A DNA stretch of 39,403 nt from Desulfosporosinus sp. BRH_c37 (GCA_001516045.1 LOEW01000176.1:1-39403); one strand, 5' to 3'. Positions 17,170 through 24,772 are shown, counted from the stretch's first letter. Program-made: numbers and translations. Notes: a model not told the origin generated them from the letters alone.

Positions 17170-18258
17170 CTACTTTAGCAAAGTTTGGCCTTCACTGGTA
17201 ATCGTTTTAAGCATTGTTTCTTCACGAGTTACTAAATCCGTTGGCAACTTCGCATAAAGTAATCCTTCCGAAATTTTTTGCCCATCATGAATAGACCAGT
17301 TCAGAAAATTGACAAGCGCTGCCCCTTTAGCTTTGTCCTTTTGATCTTGATATAATAAAGCCCAAGTGAAACCAGCAATCGGATAAGTGTCAACACCAGG
17401 AGCATTGACCAGCGATACTCTCATGTCATCAGGAATTTTGGACGCAGCAGCAGCTGCGGAAGCTCCTTGAAGCGAGGGTGCTACCCATTTTCCTTCTGTG
17501 TTTTGCAAAGTAGCAAAGGACAGGTTGTTTTGAACGGCATAAGCGAGCTCTACATATCCAATAGCACCCGGCGTTTGTTGAATAGCACCTGCAACACCGG
17601 CGTTTCCTTTACCACCAATTCCAATAGGCCAATTCAAGGAGGTTCCTTTACCTACCTTACTCAACCATTCTGGGCTTATACTGCTAAGATAGTCTGAAAA
17701 AATATAGGTAGTTCCGCTCCCATCCGACCGACGAGCAACCACAATTTTTAAATCGGGTAACGTTGCACCTAGATTATCGGTTGCAATCCGCTTATCATTC
17801 CAATTGCTAATCGTACCAAGGAAAATATCAGCTAGTACTGTTGGCCCTAATTTAAGATTTTTCGGGGCATTGGGAATATTATAGGTGACCGCAACTGCTC
17901 CTAGTGTTAACGGAATCTGAAGAATCTTGCCCCCTTTGGCAGCCTTCAGCTGCTCATCTGTCATTGGACCATCCGTTGCTCCAAAATCTATGGTTTGCTC
18001 TGAAACTTGCTTGATTCCAGCTCCACTACCATTACCCTGATAGTTAATCATAATCGTTGAGTTCGTTTTACGATATTCCTCGATTTGTTGGTTAAGTAAA
18101 GGATAGGCAAAGGTGCTTCCTGCCCCAGTAAGGTTAACCGGTTTGCCCGTATCTTGACCTGCCTGTGTACTCGGGTTCTGTGCTCCACACCCTACCAGTG
18201 CAAGAGCCAACATACCTGTTAATATGCCAGTTAGAAATTTACTCTTTTTAGCAAACAC
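17170..18258 (-). CDS. pstS: Phosphate-binding lipoprotein PstS
   Basis: A 362-aa periplasmic-type solute-binding lipoprotein. A lysine-rich start and hydrophobic stretch end in lipobox LALVGC (Cys24). Phosphate-binding motifs are LTGAGSTFAYPLL near 43, GNGSGAGIKQV near 76 and RSDGSGTTYIFSDYL near 176. It captures phosphate for PstCAB. The start is GTG with AGGAGG 7-8 nt upstream. First gene of the operon and directly behind the PhoP boxes. Confidence 0.97.
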   Translation of the reverse strand: MFAKKSKFLTGILTGMLALALVGCGAQNPSTQAGQDTGKPVNLTGAGSTFAYPLLNQQIEEYRKTNSTIMINYQGNGSGAGIKQVSEQTIDFGATDGPMTDEQLKAAKGGKILQIPLTLGAVAVTYNIPNAPKNLKLGPTVLADIFLGTISNWNDKRIATDNLGATLPDLKIVVARRSDGSGTTYIFSDYLSSISPEWLSKVGKGTSLNWPIGIGGKGNAGVAGAIQQTPGAIGYVELAYAVQNNLSFATLQNTEGKWVAPSLQGASAAAAASKIPDDMRVSLVNAPGVDTYPIAGFTWALLYQDQKDKAKGAALVNFLNWSIHDGQKISEGLLYAKLPTDLVTREETMLKTITSEGQTLLK

Positions 18259-18314
18259 AAGATTTTCCTCCTAATCAAATTCATAATTTATCTACACACA
18301 ATGTACCATACAAA

Positions 18315-18353
18315 GGTTATGCATAGATTAACCCTGTGTAAAGTTTGTGTTAA
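18315..18353 (-). promoter_or_regulatory. PhoP-binding box array upstream of pstS
   Basis: Minus strand: TTAACA, TTTACA, TTAATC and ATAACC, each separated by exactly 5 bp (18348-53, 18337-42, 18326-31, 18315-20). This matches the Gram-positive PhoP consensus of TT(A/T/C)ACA half-sites one helical turn apart. A TATGGT-like -10 follows. Phosphate-starvation control of pstSCAB-phoU is therefore likely. Confidence 0.8.
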
Positions 18354-18473
18354 ATGGCAACATTTAATGTATAAAGATTTACTGGAAAAAGGAGATATTT
18401 GATCCTTGTAGAATTTAAGCATATGAAAGAGAATACAAGTCAAAGATGCTAAGAATATTTTGCGTCAGACACT

Positions 18474-18560
18474 CCAGAGGTCGGATATCAGAGACCAGAG
18501 GTCAGAAAGGGAATACAACGATCTGACACATCCGGCTTCTGACCTCTGACATCTAAGTTA
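18474..18560. repeat. Heptamer-based repeat with inverted arms
   Basis: CCAGAGGTC occurs twice 21 bp apart (18474 and 18495). AGAGGTCAGAA (18497-18507) is the exact complement of TTCTGACCTCT (18537-18547), and TCTGACC-TCTGACA is a tandem heptamer. It lies in the divergent pstS/18.6-kb gene spacer. The rest of 18354-18627 shows no gene. Confidence 0.55.
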
Positions 18561-18627
18561 TAGACTGGTATACTGACTTGTCATTTTTGTACCTAAGACC
18601 TTAAGAAATATTAGTGAGGTGTCATGT

Positions 18628-19239
18628 GTGTTTGATCAAACGTTAGATCCTTTCGACACGTGCGGCTGTGGAGATACTGGATATCTGACAACTCGAATCG
18701 TTCCTGTTGACTTGATCCATGGAGTGGGACACATAGAAAATGTACCTATCTACCACTGTCGTTCTAAACACTGTCAAGAATTCACAATACCCCCAATCGT
18801 CGCGCGCCGTATTGACGATATTGCAGAAGAAATGGAAAGCACCCAAGCAACAGAAGCTGTTTATACCTGGATCGCCAATGGAGAACAGTCCCTCGACCCA
18901 CTACAAAGGACAAATGATCAAAACCACTTACAGGCTTTTACTCTTCAGTTTAGCGGTCGTGAGTATGCAGATGCCACTGTTATGCTGATCGTACCCGGAC
19001 AGGCTATCTTTTTTCAGAGTACACTTGAAGAGACTGAATACTACCTACTTCGTTACGAAGAGGACAGTCGCACAGAGGGGACATGGTTTTCCTTTTTGAA
19101 ATTTTACTATGAGGAACGAGACTTAACCTACGAAGATTTCCTAGAATGGTCAGAAGACGGACACCTTAAGGAAATAGGGCGAGTTTCTCTTGATGAAGTT
19201 GAAGATGCGTTGATTGATGAGTTTGGAGAATGGGATTAG
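18628..19239 (+). CDS. Hypothetical protein with N-terminal zinc-ribbon-like cysteines
   Basis: About 203 aa, acidic. The N-terminus has cysteines in DTCGCGDTGYL and YHCRSKHCQEF, spaced like a YgiT-type zinc ribbon. The rest is unrecognised, with a strongly acidic C-terminal helix. The start GTG at 18628 has GAGGTG 6 nt upstream; a GTG at 18619 is also in frame. It stands alone, transcribed opposite to pstS. Confidence 0.65.
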   Translation: MFDQTLDPFDTCGCGDTGYLTTRIVPVDLIHGVGHIENVPIYHCRSKHCQEFTIPPIVARRIDDIAEEMESTQATEAVYTWIANGEQSLDPLQRTNDQNHLQAFTLQFSGREYADATVMLIVPGQAIFFQSTLEETEYYLLRYEEDSRTEGTWFSFLKFYYEERDLTYEDFLEWSEDGHLKEIGRVSLDEVEDALIDEFGEWD

Positions 19240-19257
19240 GAGAAAGTGTCTTAGCAC

Positions 19258-19402
19258 GTTCGCACACATCCTACGGCGCGAAAGTGTGCGTCATTGGCTT
19301 TGCGCCTACGGCGATACTAATCCTACAGCGCATTAGTATTCGTTAAGGGTTGTGCGCTTTCGGCGATACTCTCCACCGGAGACTATCGTCACCGGAGACT
19401 AT
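19258..19402 (+). repeat. Orphan interior of the modular hairpin family
   Basis: Contains the family's middle-arm modules (CATCCTACGGCGCGAAAGTGTGCG, GCGATACTCTCCACC-GGAGACTATCGTC and a second ACCGGAGACTATCGTC) but neither end hairpin. It begins 19 bp after the preceding stop codon. Confidence 0.65.
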
Positions 19403-19712
19403 CGTCATCGCTATTCGCTTGTCGCTAAGGCTAAAACGCATAACCTCTGGGCTTTCTGCATGTGGTCGCTCCTTGCCGTCCATGGCACAGCGACATCAGT
19501 CCATCCATGGACAAGTCAATGCGTTTCTTCACGCCTTATCGACTGCACTCATTGACGCGATTCCTCTCTCCGTGCTTCTCTAAGCTAAGAAACTTCCTCT
19601 AGCTTGGGTCGCCGGGGGAACGACGTTGGAACGGGGGGCTGTTTGCGTTGTTGACGCAAAGACGCTGTGGAGACGCGCAAGTGGGAAGCAAGGGGACGGT
19701 TCTCTTGCTTCC
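19403..19712 (+). repeat. Second intergenic repeat family, copy A, with REP-like hairpin
   Basis: About 310 bp without a gene. It includes GTCCATGG...CCATGGAC (inverted repeat around 19488-19512), the block TCCTCTCT...ACTTCCTCTAGCTTGG (about 19561-19608) that recurs near 22548, and a perfect hairpin GGAAGCAAG / CTTGCTTCC (19684-19692 with 19704-19712) around GGGGACGGTTCT. The last resembles REP palindromes served by Y1 transposases; no such gene is present here. Confidence 0.5.
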
Positions 19713-19725
19713 TTCATCTATCGAT

Positions 19726-19772
19726 ATCATCTTTACTGGATGATTCTAGCTATTCAGTAAGGATGATTTTTT
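19726..19772 (+). terminator. Terminator hairpin
   Basis: ATCATCTTTACTG (19726-19738) pairs with CAGTAAGGATGAT (19755-19767), 13 bp with one G-U, followed by TTTTT. It lies far (about 490 bp) after the nearest plus-strand gene. The stretch 19773-20032 holds only the sigma-factor leader, with a possible ECF-type GAACCTT at about 19975 and nothing else I can name. Confidence 0.65.
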
Positions 19773-20032
19773 ATGTCTCAACACTCCCCAGCTCTGCTAT
19801 TGATGACGTGACTTGCGTCTTACCAAACGGGATTTCCACCCACTAAATTACACGACCTATACTCGATTACGGCCGAAACCTTAAATTCACAGAACTAGAT
19901 ATGTCTTTATAGCTATTCTTACCTGTTCCTTTAACCGAATCTTTTATTCTCTAATCGAAATTATATATTCTATCGAACCTTATTCAGCTTTGATGTGTAT
20001 ATAGGATAACCGAGGTGAAAGGAGGACTATCA

Positions 20033-20578
20033 TTGAGTAATGAAATTTCCAAAGAAAAAGCTGAAATGATTTTCAAGGAACATTCAAACTACATTTATAG
20101 AGTTGCTCTATTCCTTACAAAATCAAAAGAGTTGGCGGATGATATTACACAGGAAACATTTATCCAAGTGTTTCGAAAATATTATACCTTCAATCCTTCC
20201 AAGCCAATCCAGCCGTGGCTTTATAAAGTAACATTAAATATCACAAGGAATATGTTGCGAAAACAAAAATGGTTGAAATTTATTGGCCAGTTACCTGAGA
20301 AAAGCTGTTTAAATCTAGTAGAAAACACTGTTTTTAAAACTGAAGAAGAAAATGAGTTGTGGAGGGAGATAAGCACTTTACATTATAAAAGTAGGGAGAT
20401 GGTGATTTTGCATTTCTACTCAGGAATGAAGCTCAAGGAAATATCAGATTCTTTGGGAATTCCACTAGGCACCTGCAAGTCGAGACTTAATTCAGCCCTA
20501 AGTACGCTTAGAGGACGACTTCCAGAAAATGATTTTGAATTTTTGAATAAAGGAGGAGATACATTTGAAACCCTCTAA
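20033..20578 (+). CDS. ECF-type RNA polymerase sigma factor
   Basis: About 181 aa. Region 2 is clear (YIYRVALFLTKSKELADDITQETFIQVF, about residues 20-50, with conserved DDITQETF), as are the QPWLYKVTLNITRNMLRK segment and region 4 (MVILHFYSGMKLKEISDSLGIPLGTCKSRL near 127-157). The TTG at 20033 is used because AAAGGAGGA lies 7 nt before it; the GTG at 20015 would place that site inside the gene. It overlaps the next gene by 14 nt, so that membrane protein is the likely anti-sigma partner. Confidence 0.9.
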   Translation: MSNEISKEKAEMIFKEHSNYIYRVALFLTKSKELADDITQETFIQVFRKYYTFNPSKPIQPWLYKVTLNITRNMLRKQKWLKFIGQLPEKSCLNLVENTVFKTEEENELWREISTLHYKSREMVILHFYSGMKLKEISDSLGIPLGTCKSRLNSALSTLRGRLPENDFEFLNKGGDTFETL

Positions 20579-21545
20579 CAGTGATATTGGAATTGTTTTA
20601 GAAAAAGCCTTGGAACATCATTCTCAGTCAATTTCATTTGAGTCCACTTGGAATATGCATCTTAACAATAACCGGAAAACAATTAAACCTAAAAAGCAAA
20701 CCGCAATAATTTTAGTAGCTGTGCTTATTTTTTTTGCTATCGGTTCTGTTGCGTTTGCTGGCATAATGAGGAATATTGACAAAACAGATTACCCTTTTGT
20801 TAACGATCCCCGGGTAATAGGAAAATGGGAGTCAGTTGATTTTGTCGAGAAAGTTGATGATTTTGTTCCTGGCATAATATCCTGGAAAGAGAAGTTATAT
20901 CTAAGTTCATTAGCCTTTACTAAACAAGGTAAAATATTAAGTTCGATTGAAAATGGAAATCTAGCCATTTCGGCAGTTAATTGGACAAAAGACAAAGTCC
21001 TAAATATCCAAGAAAAAACTGCAAGCGAATATGTTATTAAAAAAGTTAATGGATCAACCTATATGTATTTAGAATGGAAGAGCGGTGATTATATATTCAG
21101 GAATATGAAACCATACTACTACGTTTTAAAGAAAGTTGATAGTAATGACTATTCAAATTATCAAGTTGCTCATAAGACTGAAGATAAAATTGATTATCCT
21201 TTTATTGATGATACTCAAATGAAAGGAAAATGGGAAAGCGTAGATTTTGTTAAAACTATTGCTAGTTTCAAACCTGAAGTAAGTAGCTGGATGGGTGATC
21301 TGTATCTGACAGGCTTAGCTGTTGAAGAAAACGGTAAATTGACGGTCACGACAACAAAAGGTGAATCCTCATCTTCATTAATTTGGACTAAAGGTATGAT
21401 TATTAGTAGAGGAAATAAAACGGCAAGCAAATGTGAAGTAAAGGAGATAAATGGAACAGCTTATATGTTCTATGAATGGAAAAGTGGGGACTATACTAAT
21501 AGAGGTATGACGCCGGAATACTATGTACTTAAAAAGATCGAATAA
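20565..21545 (+). CDS. Membrane protein with two BlaR1-type C-terminal domains, probable anti-sigma factor
   Basis: A 326-aa protein: a cytoplasmic segment of about 40 residues, one membrane helix (about 45-67), then two tandem copies of a domain of about 110-115 aa. Each copy runs from DYPF(V/I)(N/D)D...GKWESVDFV through WTK...KTAS...(V)NG(S/T)(T/A)YM...EWKSGDY to M(K/T)P(Y/E)YYVLKK. I recall the same extracellular sequence style at the C-terminus of BlaR1/M56 membrane peptidases in Firmicutes, but no peptidase part is present here. The TTG start follows GGAGGAG, and the gene overlaps the sigma-factor gene. Role as anti-sigma or signal receptor is inference. Confidence 0.8.
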   Translation: MKPSNSDIGIVLEKALEHHSQSISFESTWNMHLNNNRKTIKPKKQTAIILVAVLIFFAIGSVAFAGIMRNIDKTDYPFVNDPRVIGKWESVDFVEKVDDFVPGIISWKEKLYLSSLAFTKQGKILSSIENGNLAISAVNWTKDKVLNIQEKTASEYVIKKVNGSTYMYLEWKSGDYIFRNMKPYYYVLKKVDSNDYSNYQVAHKTEDKIDYPFIDDTQMKGKWESVDFVKTIASFKPEVSSWMGDLYLTGLAVEENGKLTVTTTKGESSSSLIWTKGMIISRGNKTASKCEVKEINGTAYMFYEWKSGDYTNRGMTPEYYVLKKIE

Positions 21546-21630
21546 CCCTCACTATCTACTCACTTTTGCCAATAATAGGTTGCAATTAATTATTGAATGT
21601 ACCCCCAAAAATAATCGGGTAGTTTATTTC

Positions 21631-21657
21631 AGCCAGAGCTATACGCTCTGGCTTTTT
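21631..21657 (+). terminator. Terminator of the sigma/anti-sigma operon
   Basis: AGCCAGAG / CTCTGGCT stem (21631-21638 with 21646-21653) and a T-run. A hairpin element starts 4 bp later. Confidence 0.85.
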
Positions 21658-21660
21658 ATC

Positions 21661-21956
21661 TAATCGTAAGACTCCCACTTCAAGTGGGAGTGGGTCCCCC
21701 GTACTCTGCTTCGGTAACGATAGTCTCCAGTGGAGAGTATCGCCGAAAGCGCACAACCCTTAACGAATACTAAACGCTGTAGGATAGAGTATCGCCGAGC
21801 CGCCTTCCCAATAGAAACACTTGGCGGCGAAGGAGGTAGACTCCATCCTACGGCGCGAAAGTATTTTTCAGGGGTTCAACGCCTTCGGCATAAGTCCCCA
21901 GTGGAGACTTATGCCACCGAAGTCTCGATGTTCAGCTTAAGCTGAACGAGTTCACT
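21661..21956 (-). repeat. Modular hairpin element, copy 5 (about 296 bp)
   Basis: TAATCGTAAG, hairpin ACTCCCACTT-C-AAGTGGGAGT (shortened loop), a middle arm bounded by CTTCGGTAAC and GCCACCGAAG, and hairpin GTTCAGCTTAAGCTGAAC, then GAGTTCACT. The last hairpin differs from other copies by a paired A-to-G and T-to-C change that keeps the stem. Middle modules match copy 1 in order. Confidence 0.85.
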
Positions 21957-22110
21957 TTTCCGGAGATACCCAAAATCTCGGCTGCTAAATTAGGAGAATT
22001 TACAATAAATGTGTGGTATATTATGTGTTAGCATTTTGTACTACTAACATCTGAATACATTACGAATCTTCTAAAGGAATTACCGAGAAAAGGTTGAAGG
22101 GTATTTCTCT

Positions 22111-22140
22111 TTGAAAGTAGAAGACAGATTGTGTCATAAT
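22111..22140 (+). promoter_or_regulatory. Possible promoter of the 22.2-kb small gene
   Basis: TTGAAA (22111-22116) and CATAAT (22135-22140), 18-bp spacer, about 40 bp upstream of the start codon. The stretch 21957-22110 contains nothing else I can name. Confidence 0.5.
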
Positions 22141-22181
22141 GTTACTAATCCACGAAACAAACTGCGAGGGAGGGTCCGATA

Positions 22182-22448
22182 ATGGTAGAGTACCTCAATG
22201 ACCTGCAAGAACGCTTTTTCACTTGGTGTGATAAGGCAGTACAAGAACACATCGACCGCGAAGAGACCATGCTTAAACAGTCGCGGCCGCGCAAAAATCC
22301 GGACGGCAGTTATGATCTAGTCATCAAAATGGGTGCTCGCGATGAAGCCCCATCCAAGTTTGCCGTGCCCGTACCGGAGGAGTTTCACGAGCTTCTTGAA
22401 CGTGAGTACTTCATCAATCACCCGCCGGACGAAGACGAAGAGATCTAG
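22182..22448 (+). CDS. Small acidic hypothetical protein
   Basis: 88 aa, beginning MVEYLNDLQERFF and ending in a strongly acidic tail (PPDEDEEI). No signal peptide, membrane helix or known motif. A GAGGGAGGG site precedes the ATG and a promoter-like sequence lies about 40 bp upstream. Base composition and codon use fit the conserved genes better than the AT-rich neighbours to the right. Function unknown. Confidence 0.65.
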   Translation: MVEYLNDLQERFFTWCDKAVQEHIDREETMLKQSRPRKNPDGSYDLVIKMGARDEAPSKFAVPVPEEFHELLEREYFINHPPDEDEEI

Positions 22449-22499
22449 TTTTGAACCTCCGAACAGACATGCTAGGCTTTGACGATCAACGATTTTTAC

Positions 22500-22625
22500 T
22501 CAAATCGAGGACGGTTCTTGACTTGCATCCTTAACTCGCGCATCAGTTCCTCTCTACACGCTCTCAAAGCTACGAACTTCCTGTGGCTTGGTCCTACGGG
22601 AAACAACCTTGGGATGACGAGGAGA
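22500..22625 (+). repeat. Second intergenic repeat family, copy B
   Basis: Shares with copy A (19403-19712) the GGACGGTTCT motif and the block TCCTCTCTnCnCGCTCTC-AAGCTACGAACTTCCTGTGGCTTGG, followed by CGGGAAAC and CTTGG. No gene. Together with 22449-22499 and 22626-22662 it fills the spacer to the convergent ABC-F gene. Confidence 0.5.
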
Positions 22626-22662
22626 AGAAGCGGTGTATTGTTAGCTGTTGCTTGATGATAAT

Positions 22663-24144
22663 TCAGATATTTATAAACTTTGTCGCAATATTCTCGTTGA
22701 ATTTTCTGTCATGCTCGACAAATAAAATAGTTGGTTGGTATTCAAGTAACAGTTCTTCGATCTGTATACGGGAAAGTACATCAATATAGTTGAGTGGTTC
22801 ATCCCAAATATAGAGATGCGCTTGTTCGCATAGACTTTTAGCAAGCAACACTTTTTTCTTTTGACCTCCACTGAAATCCGATATATCCTTTTCAAATTGC
22901 AGTCTTGAAAAATCAAGTTTTCGAAGAATCGTCTTGAAAAGACTTTCATCAATACCGACGTCAGCGGCATAGTCGGTCAAATTTCCTCGTAGAAAAGCTG
23001 TATCCTGTGAAACATAGGATATTTTGAGCTGGCTACCTTTACTGAAAGAACCTGTATAGATTATTTGCTCTCCACAAATAAGTTTTAAGATGCTTGATTT
23101 CCCAGAACCGTTCCTTCCGTTAAGAGCGATTCGGTCACCCCGTTCAATAACGAAGCTTACTCCTGTACAAGCAGCCTTTTCGCCATAATATATTGAAATG
23201 TTTTCAAGTTCCGCAAGCCTGCTGGAGTAATATGTAATTGGGAATATTTTTAAATTTTCCGCGCTTTCAATATTTTTGAGAAGCATAGATTTCTCTTCAA
23301 TTGCCGCTTGCTGCCTCGCCTCGATTGCTTTTGAACGAGCCATCATTTTCGCAGCCTTATGACCAATATAACCCTTATCAAGCTTCGATCCGGACGCTTG
23401 TTTGCCACCAATTTTAGTTTTTTCTGTTTTATCCGACCAATCGGAAACCTGTCTAGCCGCATTTGTTAAACGCTTGATATCCTTTTTGAACTTTCTGTTT
23501 TCATCAAGCTCAAAATTGTCTCGCATTTCTTTATTCCGCCACCAAGAAGAAAAGTTGCCCTTTTGAATTTCGATATTCGTTTTGTTGATTGAAAGAATGT
23601 GGTCGATACAACTGTCGAGAAAGGCCCTGTCATGAGATACCAAAATAAAGCCCTGCTTCGACCTTAAATAATCACTGACAAGCTTTCTGGCCTTCATATC
23701 AAGGTGGTTGGTTGGTTCATCGATCAACAGCAAGCTGTTTTCTTTTAAAAACAATGCCACCAGCAGCACTTTGGTTTGTTCGCCATTGCTGAGAGTATAA
23801 AATGGACGATGCAAAACATCTTCCGAAACGTCAAGGAGATTTAACTCTCGCATAAGCTCCCAATGAAGATAATCCGGACAGATGCTATCAATTACATTAG
23901 TCGTATTGTTTTCTTTGTCTGCCACCTCGTACGGAAAATACTCGAAACTGACTCTTGCAGAAATGCTGCCACTATATTCGTATTTGCCAAGCAACAAATG
24001 GAGAAAGGTTGTCTTTCCTCTGCCATTTCTGCCGGTGAAGCCCAATTTCCAATTAGTGTCTATCTGAAAGCTTACATTCTCAAAAAGATTATCGTAACTG
24101 CCATCATAGGTAAAGGTAAGATTTGTTACGTTTATTAGAGACAT
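22663..24144 (-). CDS. ABC-F ribosomal protection protein, Lsa/CplR type
   Basis: A 493-aa soluble twin-ATPase. First domain: Walker A GRNGRGKT near 38, signature LSNGEQTK near 118, Walker B LLLIDEPTNHLD near 138. A linker of about 80-100 residues rich in K/R/A/E follows (the ribosome-reaching arm). Second domain: Walker A GRNGSGKS near 342, signature FSGGQKKK near 428, LYIWDEPLNYID near 448. No membrane part is present. The sequence style is that of Lsa/CplR proteins, which displace lincosamide, streptogramin A and pleuromutilin drugs from the ribosome; exact specificity is not certain. AGGAGG lies 7 nt before the ATG. A terminator and a leader peptide upstream point to drug-induced attenuation. 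Confidence 0.9.
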   Translation of the reverse strand: MSLINVTNLTFTYDGSYDNLFENVSFQIDTNWKLGFTGRNGRGKTTFLHLLLGKYEYSGSISARVSFEYFPYEVADKENNTTNVIDSICPDYLHWELMRELNLLDVSEDVLHRPFYTLSNGEQTKVLLVALFLKENSLLLIDEPTNHLDMKARKLVSDYLRSKQGFILVSHDRAFLDSCIDHILSINKTNIEIQKGNFSSWWRNKEMRDNFELDENRKFKKDIKRLTNAARQVSDWSDKTEKTKIGGKQASGSKLDKGYIGHKAAKMMARSKAIEARQQAAIEEKSMLLKNIESAENLKIFPITYYSSRLAELENISIYYGEKAACTGVSFVIERGDRIALNGRNGSGKSSILKLICGEQIIYTGSFSKGSQLKISYVSQDTAFLRGNLTDYAADVGIDESLFKTILRKLDFSRLQFEKDISDFSGGQKKKVLLAKSLCEQAHLYIWDEPLNYIDVLSRIQIEELLLEYQPTILFVEHDRKFNENIATKFINI

Positions 24145-24172
24145 AATTTTGTCCTCCTGTGTAAAAAATTAT

Positions 24173-24202
24173 GAGCTGCAAGAAAGCTAATTCTTGCAGC
24201 TC
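24173..24202 (-). promoter_or_regulatory. Attenuator terminator before the ABC-F gene
   Basis: Perfect 12-bp stem GAGCTGCAAGAA / TTCTTGCAGCTC with 6-nt loop on the minus strand, followed by ATAATTTTTT and then, within about 20 nt, the AGGAGG site of the ABC-F gene. A mid-leader GCAAGAAAG (24276-24284) is complementary to the 3' arm CTTTCTTGC (24178-24186) and can act as antiterminator. Confidence 0.8.
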
Positions 24203-24345
24203 GCAAATACACAGCAAAGCCAGACCCATATAGAGTATGGTAAGGATGTATTATTTGAGTGAAAAGAGATAGTAACTTTCTTGCGTAAGCACAACAAAAC
24301 AAGCGGTATCTGCCACCGTTCATTATGTCATTATGCTTTAAATAT

Positions 24346-24366
24346 TTAGCAAGAATAATTACGCAT
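24346..24366 (-). CDS. Leader peptide MRNYSC of the ABC-F gene
   Basis: A six-codon ORF (MRNYSC, stop TAA) with AGGAG 8 nt upstream. Its codons for YSC contain TTCTTGC, complementary to the mid-leader GCAAGAA, so a ribosome paused here would change leader folding. The Shine-Dalgarno itself lies in a hairpin (arms around 24368-24383 and 24401-24414). Short regulatory peptides of this kind precede many ABC-F and erm genes. Confidence 0.6.
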   Translation of the reverse strand: MRNYSC

Positions 24367-24392
24367 CTTTTCAACTCCTATCTTTGATTATT

Positions 24393-24421
24393 ATTTTACT
24401 AGATAGGCTTGAAAAAAGCAA
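24393..24421 (-). promoter_or_regulatory. Possible promoter of the ABC-F leader
   Basis: TAAAAT (24393-24398) with TTGCTT (24416-24421) 17 bp upstream on the minus strand. It overlaps the T-run of the preceding terminator. The -35 is weak. Confidence 0.45.
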
Positions 24422-24454
24422 TCTGGCCCCCTCATCCGATTGGAACGAGGGGGC
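24411..24454 (-). terminator. Terminator of the winged-helix regulator operon
   Basis: GCCCCCTC / GAGGGGGC 8-bp GC stem (24447-24454 with 24426-24433) followed on the minus strand by TTGCTTTTTTC, 28 bp after the regulator's stop codon. Confidence 0.8.
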
Positions 24455-24481
24455 TTCGATAATTTGTGGTTTTATTTAACG

Positions 24482-24772
24482 TTATTTTGATTCCTTCAAA
24501 ATTTGTTCTAATAATTTTACATATTCTTTAAATTCCGTCTTTCCTGTTTGAGTTAATGAATATGTACTCCTTGGCCTTTTATCGACAAACTCCTTTTTTG
24601 AACTAACAAATTTAATCTCTTCAAGTTTTACTAGATGCATATTGAGACTTCCGTCAGCTGCATGTGTTATCCCCTTTATTTGGCTAAAGGTTTTGTCTCC
24701 TGTAAGAAGTGCTGATATAATAGCTAATCTAACTCTAGATTGAAAGATCTCAGGAATTGATTTGAAATTCAC
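24482..24772 (-). CDS. Winged-helix transcriptional regulator
   Basis: 96 aa, a single winged-helix DNA-binding domain: VRLAIISALLTGDKTFSQIKG (helices 1-2), recognition helix DGSLNMHLVKLEE near 41, and a wing with VDKRPRSTYSLTQTGKTEF near 63. It looks like the small HTH_34/MarR-type regulators that accompany a membrane partner. It overlaps the upstream membrane-protein gene by 23 nt. The ATTTAAGTACT repeats before that gene are candidate operators for it. Confidence 0.8.
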   Translation of the reverse strand: MNFKSIPEIFQSRVRLAIISALLTGDKTFSQIKGITHAADGSLNMHLVKLEEIKFVSSKKEFVDKRPRSTYSLTQTGKTEFKEYVKLLEQILKESK

